Made by a program: the position numbers and the translations under genes. The notes under the pieces were generated by a model. It did no database searches. It saw nothing but the letters and a program-made list of their open reading frames with translations, and was not told where the DNA came from. Positions 35,249-40,841 of a stretch of DNA of 40,841 nucleotides are shown here, piece after piece (positions within the stretch are counted from its first letter, which is position 1; each line of letters begins with the position of its first letter). Origin of the DNA: Sulfurimonas sp. GTDB taxonomy: Bacteria > Campylobacterota > Campylobacteria > Campylobacterales > Sulfurimonadaceae. Location: assembly GCA_027013185.1 (NCBI GenBank), contig JALUXS010000092.1, positions 1 to 40,841 on the forward strand, in the 5' to 3' direction.

Positions 35249-36148
35249 CTAAGCAACAAAAATTTTTGTATATCTTTGTTGCTTCGCTTCTTCTAATGCA
35301 AATTTTGCCCGTTCTATAACCATTTTCAATTCATCATTTTTAGCTATATCTGTAATGCCAAAAGCAAGTTCTAGCTTTAACTCCTGTAATTTTTCTATTC
35401 TTGAAAGTTTTACTATAAGTTTTTTTATCATTAGTTCTGCTGATTCTTTATTTGTATTTGACAATATTATAATAAAATCTGAGCCTTCCCATCTCGCCAA
35501 TATATCTGATACCCGTATAAGCTTTTTAATCTCTCCGGCAAAAGCAGATATAGCTTTTTCTCCATGATTTAAGCCAAATAGACCAATAATTTTACTTATA
35601 TTTATAAGGCTTAAATAGACAACGCTCGTTTCTGTTTCATATCTATTAAAATAATCAATTTGATATTTTAGTATCACCTGCATTTGCATTTTTGAAGTTA
35701 ATTTTGAAAGCTGATCAACTGCTGCAATATTTGCAAGTTTTTTTATTTTTGATTGATACTCCCGAATTTTATTATAGCCTTCTGCATGGTATTTCACCCT
35801 ACTAACAAGTTCAACAGATTCAAAAGGCTTTTTAACATAATCACTCGCTCCAGCCTTAAAACATTCAGAGAGTTTTTCTTTATCATATTTTTCAGCACCA
35901 TCTATAAAAATAGTAGGAATATTTACACCATCTTGAGTACTCTCTTGTATGATTTGCTCAGGTGTCGCATAAGAAATACTTGTATTAACAAGAATTATAT
36001 TGTTCTCAAACATATCTGCTTTTATTTTAAAAAAACTTTCTTCATCTAAAACAGCTTTACATGTAAAACCACTTTTTTGAAACAATGTATTTAAAATATC
36101 AAAATTATGCTGATTCACTTCTAGTATTAAAATTTGTTTTTTTATCAT
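35249..36148 (-). CDS. Receiver-GGDEF protein with both active sites degenerate
   Basis: The 299-residue product has a CheY-like receiver (1-120) and a GGDEF-type domain (about 150-299). The receiver lacks the phosphate-accepting aspartate: the expected site reads LVNTS (Asn55), and the first acidic pair reads EVN. The conserved lysine before proline (K107-P108) remains. The cyclase motif reads EGSDF (221-225) instead of GGDEF. It therefore probably does not make cyclic di-GMP and may act as a binding or scaffold protein. No ribosome site is obvious before ATG 36148. Confidence 0.8.
   Translation of the reverse strand: MIKKQILILEVNQHNFDILNTLFQKSGFTCKAVLDEESFFKIKADMFENNIILVNTSISYATPEQIIQESTQDGVNIPTIFIDGAEKYDKEKLSECFKAGASDYVKKPFESVELVSRVKYHAEGYNKIREYQSKIKKLANIAAVDQLSKLTSKMQMQVILKYQIDYFNRYETETSVVYLSLINISKIIGLFGLNHGEKAISAFAGEIKKLIRVSDILARWEGSDFIIILSNTNKESAELMIKKLIVKLSRIEKLQELKLELAFGITDIAKNDELKMVIERAKFALEEAKQQRYTKIFVA
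35251..35284. terminator. Stem-loop in the trpB / receiver-GGDEF convergent junction
   Basis: AAGCAACAAA (35251-35260) and TTTGTTGCTT (35275-35284) form a perfect 10-base stem lying in the last codons of the minus-strand gene. T-rich sequence follows on the minus side (AGAATTTTAAT). It could terminate both converging transcripts. Confidence 0.5.
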
Positions 36149-36237
36149 ATGATTATTTTATCATAAAATTGTTTTTTTATTCTTTGTTACTGATATTTTG
36201 TTATCATATTAAAAATAAATATACAAAATGGAACAAT

Positions 36238-37644
36238 ATGAATATAAAATTAATCGCTGATGAAGCGTATACGTCACAAAATAATCTACATGTAGAGTTT
36301 ATCTCTGCAAAAAATCTAAGTTCACATAAGCATTATAAATTGCTCAAAAAAGCTGGTTTTACAGCAAAGCAAGAGAGTGTTTGTTGCTTATATGAAAAAA
36401 ATATACTTGTATGTGGTATTGAAGACAATAGTAATGATACCTTGCGAAGCTCTTGCACTGTGGCCATTAAAGCCATAAAAAATACAAATTACAAATCTGC
36501 AAGCTTTACAGTAGATACACAAAACATACATCCAATAGTTGATGCCATTATACTTGGCGGATATGAATTCAACAAATATAAATCAAAAAATAAACAAGCT
36601 AAGATAAAAGATATTTTTCTTACATGTAAAAGTATAAAAGAAGTACAAAAAACTTTTGAAGAAGCTGTCATCATAGCAGAAGCTACAGCTTTTACTCGAG
36701 ATATAGTCAATGTTGCACCAGATGATTTAAACCCACCCTCTTTTGCAAAACTAGCAAAAAAAATAGCACATGATAATTCCCTTGAATGTACAATATTAGG
36801 AGAAAAAGAGCTTAAAAAAGAAAAATGTAAAGCAATGCTTGCCGTGGGACGTGCATCGTGCCATGATACTAAACTACTGCATTTAGCGTACAAACCAAAA
36901 AATGCCAAAAAAATCATTTCTTTAGTTGGAAAAGGTTTGACTTACGATAGTGGCGGACTTAGCCTAAAACCTGCTACATCTATGGTCACAATGAAAATGG
37001 ACAAAGCCGGAGCCTGTGCAGTGCTTGGCATCATTAAAGCTGTCAGCGAATTGAAGCTTGATGTTGAAGTACATGCCTTTGTCGGTGCAGTTGAAAACAT
37101 GATAGGTGGCAATGCTTACAAACCCGATGATATTTTAACATCTCGTAAGGGTGATACCATAGAAGTACGCAATACTGATGCTGAAGGTCGTCTAGTTCTT
37201 GCTGATGTCCTCGATTATGCACAAGAAAAAGTGCAATCTGATTATCTTTTTGATTTTGCAACACTCACAGGTGCATGCATGGTTGCTCTTGGACAGTATA
37301 CAACAGGTGTTATGGGACACTCAAGCAGATTAAAGCACAGCATTTCAAAATCAGCTTCAGTAGCAGGTGAACTAACCGCACCGCTTCCTTTTAACAAACA
37401 TCTTAAAAAACAACTCAAAAGCGACATTGCCGATATTTGCAATATTTCAAACAAACCTTATGGTGGAGCAATCACAGCAGGGCTCTTTTTAGATAATTTT
37501 ATAAAAGAAAAAAATAAAAACAAATGGCTGCATTTTGATATAGCCGGAAGTGCCTATACCGAAACCCCTTGGGACGTAAATGTATATGGTGGAACTGGTG
37601 CAGGTGTTCGTTTTATGAGCGAATTTTTAAAAAATATAAGATAA
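36238..37644 (+). CDS. pepA: Leucyl aminopeptidase (M17)
   Basis: This 468-residue cytosolic peptidase removes N-terminal residues. The C-terminal catalytic domain has VGKGLTYDSGGLSLKPATSM and MKMDKAGACA (metal lysine and aspartate), and the signature NTDAEGRLVLADVLDYA. It is PepA in length and layout. A longer frame reaches back to 36085, over the minus-strand gene start. ATG 36238 follows TGGAAC. The 89 bases before it are the shared upstream region with the receiver-GGDEF gene. Confidence 0.95.
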   Translation: MNIKLIADEAYTSQNNLHVEFISAKNLSSHKHYKLLKKAGFTAKQESVCCLYEKNILVCGIEDNSNDTLRSSCTVAIKAIKNTNYKSASFTVDTQNIHPIVDAIILGGYEFNKYKSKNKQAKIKDIFLTCKSIKEVQKTFEEAVIIAEATAFTRDIVNVAPDDLNPPSFAKLAKKIAHDNSLECTILGEKELKKEKCKAMLAVGRASCHDTKLLHLAYKPKNAKKIISLVGKGLTYDSGGLSLKPATSMVTMKMDKAGACAVLGIIKAVSELKLDVEVHAFVGAVENMIGGNAYKPDDILTSRKGDTIEVRNTDAEGRLVLADVLDYAQEKVQSDYLFDFATLTGACMVALGQYTTGVMGHSSRLKHSISKSASVAGELTAPLPFNKHLKKQLKSDIADICNISNKPYGGAITAGLFLDNFIKEKNKNKWLHFDIAGSAYTETPWDVNVYGGTGAGVRFMSEFLKNIR

Positions 37645-37685
37645 TTATGATATAATTACAAAAATATTTTACAAAAGGAGATGCA

Positions 37686-37880
37686 ATGGTACTAAGAAAT
37701 TTGCTTAGAATTACAGCTGTTATTAATAATGCAAAGCCATGCCATTGTCATCTTTTTTTAACAATGAAGTCAAAACTTATGGTTTTACTTAATCACTACA
37801 TTCCGAGATGTCCATACTATACTGTATGTTTTGCATTTCGTCGTAGTGGTGTGCACCCTCCTTTTTCAATATCTCTTTAA
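37686..37880 (+). CDS. Small cysteine-containing ORF upstream of metE, possible leader peptide
   Basis: A 64-residue ORF begins 5 bases after a strong AAAAGGAG, with a TATAAT (37651-37656) just before. The product is basic with a PCHCHLF cluster and a second PRCPYYTVC cluster. It matches nothing I recognise. It is followed by an 85-base gap containing the 12-base palindrome GGTTTTAAAACC (37906-37917) and then metE. A regulatory leader or a small metal-binding protein are both possible. No SAM or cobalamin riboswitch pattern was seen. Confidence 0.5.
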   Translation: MVLRNLLRITAVINNAKPCHCHLFLTMKSKLMVLLNHYIPRCPYYTVCFAFRRSGVHPPFSISL

Positions 37881-37965
37881 TAAACTAAACACTCTTCGCA
37901 AGCAAGGTTTTAAAACCTAAATTCCGAAAAAAATCAAAAATTTTATAAAAACAAAGGATATTGTA

Positions 37966-40248
37966 ATGTCAAAAAATTATGTAACAGGATTCGCCAGAAT
38001 TGGAGAACAAAGAGAACTAAAAAAAGCTTTAGAGAGCTATTGGGCAAATAAAAGTGATGTTAATGCATTAGAAAAAACTGCCAATGATTTAAAAATCAGA
38101 CACTGGGAATATCAAAAAAATGCCGGTATAGAGTATATTAGCTCTAATGATTTTTCTTTTTATGACAATATGCTAGATATGGCTGTCACACTCGGTGCAG
38201 TCCCTAAAAGATTTCAAAATTTAACAGGACATGAACTCTATTTTTCTATGGCTCGAGGAAATAAAGAAGCAGTTGCAATGGAAATGACAAAATGGTTTAA
38301 TACAAATTACCATTATATAGTTCCTGAACTCTCACCTGAAGAGAGCTACAAATTAAATGCAAAAAAAATCATTTCAGAGTATAAACAGGCAAAAGAATAT
38401 GGAATAAAAACTAAAATAAATATCATAGGTCCCCTCACATTTTTAGGACTTTCAAAAAGAGTTGACGGTGGTGATACTTACGAACTTTACGCAAAAATTT
38501 TACCTATTTATGTAGAACTTTTACAAGAAATAGCAAAACTTGATGATGAAATAACAGTACAAATTGATGAACCGATTTTTGTAAAAGATTTAGATACAAA
38601 GGTACTGAGTCTTATAAAACCAACCTATGATACACTAGCAAATACTGCTTCAAATATAAAAATTGCCGTTGTTACATATTTTGAAAATTCATGTGAAGCT
38701 AGTAAAATACTGGTGCATACTCCTATTTGGGCTTTAGGACTTGACTTTTTACATGGTGTTGAGAATTTTGACTCATTAGAGCTCATTGCAACTTCAAATA
38801 AAACACTCATCGCAGGGGTTGTTGATGGAAGAAATATTTGGAAAAATGATATAGAAAAAACAGTCAATTTACTCAATAAAATTTCTCTACATGTAAACAC
38901 AAAAAACATCTTGGTTGCATCATCTTGTTCTTTACTTCATGTACCTTTTAGTTTACAATATGAAGTAAAAATGGATGCAGAAATAAAAAGCTGGTTAAGT
39001 TATGGGAGAGAAAAACTTGATGAAATTGCTTTGGTATCAAAACTTTTTTTTCATGGCAAAAATAGTTTAAATGAAAATGAAATCATAGCATTAGAAGAAA
39101 ATATAGCTGCCAACAGTACAAGAAAAAGTTCAAAACTTATTCATGATGAAGAAGTACAAAAAAGAGTAAAAAACATCACAAAACTAGAGCGTGAAGGGAA
39201 GTATGAGCAAAGAATACAAATACAAAAAGAAAAACTTCAATACTTACCGCTTGCTACAACAACTATAGGTTCTTTCCCTCAAACAGCAGAGATAAGACAT
39301 GCTAGACGAGAATTTAAAAATGGCAACTTAGATGAAAAAAGCTACACAAATGAGATGAAAAAATATATTGATGATTGTGTGACTTTTCAAGAAGAGTGTG
39401 GACTTGAAATTTTAGTACACGGAGAGCCTGAAAGAAATGATATGGTTGAATACTTTGGAGAACAGCTCAAAGGCTATGGCTTTTCCCAAAATGGTTGGGT
39501 GCAAAGTTACGGAAGCCGTTGTGTAAAACCACCTTTTATTTATGGTGACATTTCCCGTCCAAAAGCTATGACAGTTGATTGGATTACGTATGCACAGAGT
39601 AAAACAGAGAAAATCATGAAAGGAATGCTTACAGGTCCAGTAACAATTCTTAACTGGTCATTTGTGCGTGATGATATGCCAAGAGGTGAAGTTTCAAAAC
39701 AAATAGCACTTGGAATTTGTGATGAAGTTGATGATTTACAAAATGCCGGCATTCAAATCATACAAGTCGATGAAGCTGCTTTTAAAGAGGGGTATCCACT
39801 CAGAGAAGCAAAAATAAAAGCTTATGAAGATTGGGCAGTACGAGACTTCAAACTCTCTGTAAGTTCTGCAAAAAAAGAGACTCAAATTCATACACATATG
39901 TGTTACAGTGAATTTAATGATATTATCGCTACTATCGAAGCTATGGATGCAGATGTCATCTCTATAGAGACGGCAAGAAGTGGGAATGAACTTTTAAAAA
40001 TATTTGCAAAAGTCGGCTATAAACAAGAAGTAGGACCGGGAGTATATGATATACACAGCCCGAGAATTCCTTCGGTTGAAGAAATTGTCACACAAATTAA
40101 ATTACTTTTAGAAGTACTGCCAAAAGAACAACTTTGGATAAATCCCGATTGTGGATTAAAAACAAGAAAATGGGAAGAAGTAAAGCCATCTTTAACAAAT
40201 ATGGTACAAGCTGTCCGTATCGTTAGAAATGAATTAAGCACAAAATAA
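37966..40248 (+). CDS. metE: Cobalamin-independent methionine synthase
   Basis: This 760-residue enzyme transfers a methyl group from methyltetrahydrofolate-triglutamate to homocysteine. It has two barrel domains. The zinc site is complete: His644 and Cys646 (HMC), Glu668 (SIETAR) and Cys729 (NPDCGLKTR), each 3 residues later than in E. coli. The N-terminal half lacks catalytic residues, as is normal. AAAGGA lies upstream of the ATG. The small cysteine-containing ORF precedes it. Confidence 0.96.
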   Translation: MSKNYVTGFARIGEQRELKKALESYWANKSDVNALEKTANDLKIRHWEYQKNAGIEYISSNDFSFYDNMLDMAVTLGAVPKRFQNLTGHELYFSMARGNKEAVAMEMTKWFNTNYHYIVPELSPEESYKLNAKKIISEYKQAKEYGIKTKINIIGPLTFLGLSKRVDGGDTYELYAKILPIYVELLQEIAKLDDEITVQIDEPIFVKDLDTKVLSLIKPTYDTLANTASNIKIAVVTYFENSCEASKILVHTPIWALGLDFLHGVENFDSLELIATSNKTLIAGVVDGRNIWKNDIEKTVNLLNKISLHVNTKNILVASSCSLLHVPFSLQYEVKMDAEIKSWLSYGREKLDEIALVSKLFFHGKNSLNENEIIALEENIAANSTRKSSKLIHDEEVQKRVKNITKLEREGKYEQRIQIQKEKLQYLPLATTTIGSFPQTAEIRHARREFKNGNLDEKSYTNEMKKYIDDCVTFQEECGLEILVHGEPERNDMVEYFGEQLKGYGFSQNGWVQSYGSRCVKPPFIYGDISRPKAMTVDWITYAQSKTEKIMKGMLTGPVTILNWSFVRDDMPRGEVSKQIALGICDEVDDLQNAGIQIIQVDEAAFKEGYPLREAKIKAYEDWAVRDFKLSVSSAKKETQIHTHMCYSEFNDIIATIEAMDADVISIETARSGNELLKIFAKVGYKQEVGPGVYDIHSPRIPSVEEIVTQIKLLLEVLPKEQLWINPDCGLKTRKWEEVKPSLTNMVQAVRIVRNELSTK

Positions 40249-40258
40249 GTAGTTAAAA

Positions 40259-40295
40259 ATTTACTCAGTTTTTTATAGTAATTAGCTGGGTAAAT
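40259..40295 (+). terminator. Candidate stem-loop after metE
   Basis: ATTTACTCAG (40259-40268) pairs with CTGGGTAAAT (40286-40295), nine Watson-Crick pairs and one wobble, just past the metE stop. No T run follows it, so a factor-independent terminator is uncertain. Confidence 0.4.
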
Positions 40296-40354
40296 ATAAG
40301 ATAAAGTAATGATTTGATAGAATTATTCATAGAAGCTCTTACAAGGAGTCTATT

Positions 40355-40841
40355 ATGGGTAACAATAAATTTACAATTGGAAATATTGTTCTGCAACAAA
40401 AATTATATGCTAAATTGTTAAAAAACTCGATGAGTAGAGATGGTTTACATGTAAAAAAACTTTCAAAAACTGCAAAAAAATATAATATTACCGTCGTTAT
40501 AGGTATAAATGAAAAAAGCAAAAGTAAAGGTTCTATATATAATACACTCCTTTTTATAAATCACAATGGGAAAATTTTTGGTCATCATCAAAAACTAATT
40601 CCAACATTGGCAGAAAGAATGATATGGAGTTATGGAAGTGCTGATACACTTAATGTTTTTCCTACAAAAACAGGCAATATAGGAGCCCTTACATGCTGGG
40701 AAAATTATATGCCTTTAGTCAGATATACACTTTATACACAAGGTATAGAAATATATATGGCACCCACCTATGATGAAAGCGAGGTATGGCAATCCGGTAT
40801 GCGTCATATTGCAAGAGAAGGCGGTGTTTATGTTCTTAGCA
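40355..40841 (+). CDS. Nitrilase-like carbon-nitrogen hydrolase, 5'-truncated, runs off right edge
   Basis: The open frame of 162 codons carries a nitrilase core: HHQKLIPTLAERMIWSYG with the catalytic lysine, then GALTCWENYMPL with the nucleophilic cysteine. The family N-terminus of about 55-65 residues, which holds the catalytic glutamate in an FPETF/W-type motif, is missing. Reading upstream meets an in-frame stop at 40310-40312, and nothing similar lies in the other frames. AAGGAG precedes ATG 40355 at 6 bases, so a short protein could be translated but should lack activity. This is a remnant or a structural relic. The gene end lies outside the window. Confidence 0.7.
   Translation, partial: MGNNKFTIGNIVLQQKLYAKLLKNSMSRDGLHVKKLSKTAKKYNITVVIGINEKSKSKGSIYNTLLFINHNGKIFGHHQKLIPTLAERMIWSYGSADTLNVFPTKTGNIGALTCWENYMPLVRYTLYTQGIEIYMAPTYDESEVWQSGMRHIAREGGVYVLS

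Noticed and set aside
36155-36169. ATTTTA-TCA-TAAAAT inverted repeat between the receiver-GGDEF gene and pepA
   Set aside because: Six A-T pairs only; too weak to name as an operator or terminator.
37645-37965. SAM or cobalamin riboswitch upstream of metE
   Set aside because: None of the conserved riboswitch core sequences could be found by eye, and the region is largely an ORF.

Overview
The window looks like a piece of a Campylobacterota chromosome, most likely a Sulfurimonas-like sulfur oxidiser. This is inferred from several things. The base composition is AT-rich. The first adenylate kinase is the short form that Campylobacter uses. The gene blocks adk-aspS / nadK-recN and folD-lepB are typical of the phylum. 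There is a CiaD-like protein, and a sigma54-type promoter precedes the flagellar rod genes. No rRNA, tRNA or CRISPR array was seen.

Layout. (a) 1-47 is the start of recN on the minus strand. (b) About 48-4984 is an accessory block wedged between recN and nadK, genes that are normally neighbours in Campylobacter. It holds two integron-type gene cassettes separated by three attC-like sites (300-385, 892-959, 1492-1561) with no integrase beside them, then a pirin, a secreted orphan, a decayed Rof-like gene and the AmmeMemoRadiSam pair (radical SAM enzyme plus Memo protein). (c) 4985-11695 holds a polysaccharide deacetylase coupled to nadK, then aspS-adk-thiI, then a second, gammaproteobacterial-looking adk in an operon with an acidic coiled-coil protein. 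(d) 11757-14008 is a group of small or lineage-specific genes: CinA-like, a 42-residue membrane peptide, DUF6166-HTH, a small DNA-binding-like protein and an ankyrin protein. (e) 14097-19955 holds dapD, a miniature flagellar-rod-like protein, an NlpC/P60 lipoprotein, an S24 repressor facing a 27-codon gene, trmL, purU, a CiaD-like gene and a TPR gene.

(f) 19968-23302 holds leuB-leuD and the flgG-flgF pair. (g) 23446-28077 holds rpoD with a downstream sensor-like gene, then the converging hemL-atpI-like-membrane protein operon. (h) 28170-35244 holds a TonB-like gene, a CitE-like gene with a cytochrome c, and a long plus-strand run folD-lepB-M50 protease-rpiB-orphan-apt-trpB. (i) 35249-40841 holds a degenerate receiver-GGDEF protein, pepA, a small cysteine-containing ORF, metE and a 5'-truncated nitrilase running off the end.

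Most genes are housekeeping: translation, cofactors, amino acids, flagella, secretion. The most unusual signals are three. One is the integrase-less cassette array. The second is the palindrome TACATGTA, which occurs 16 times in the core region and not at all in the first 3.9 kb. The third is the set of transcription terminators folded into the last codons of minus-strand genes.
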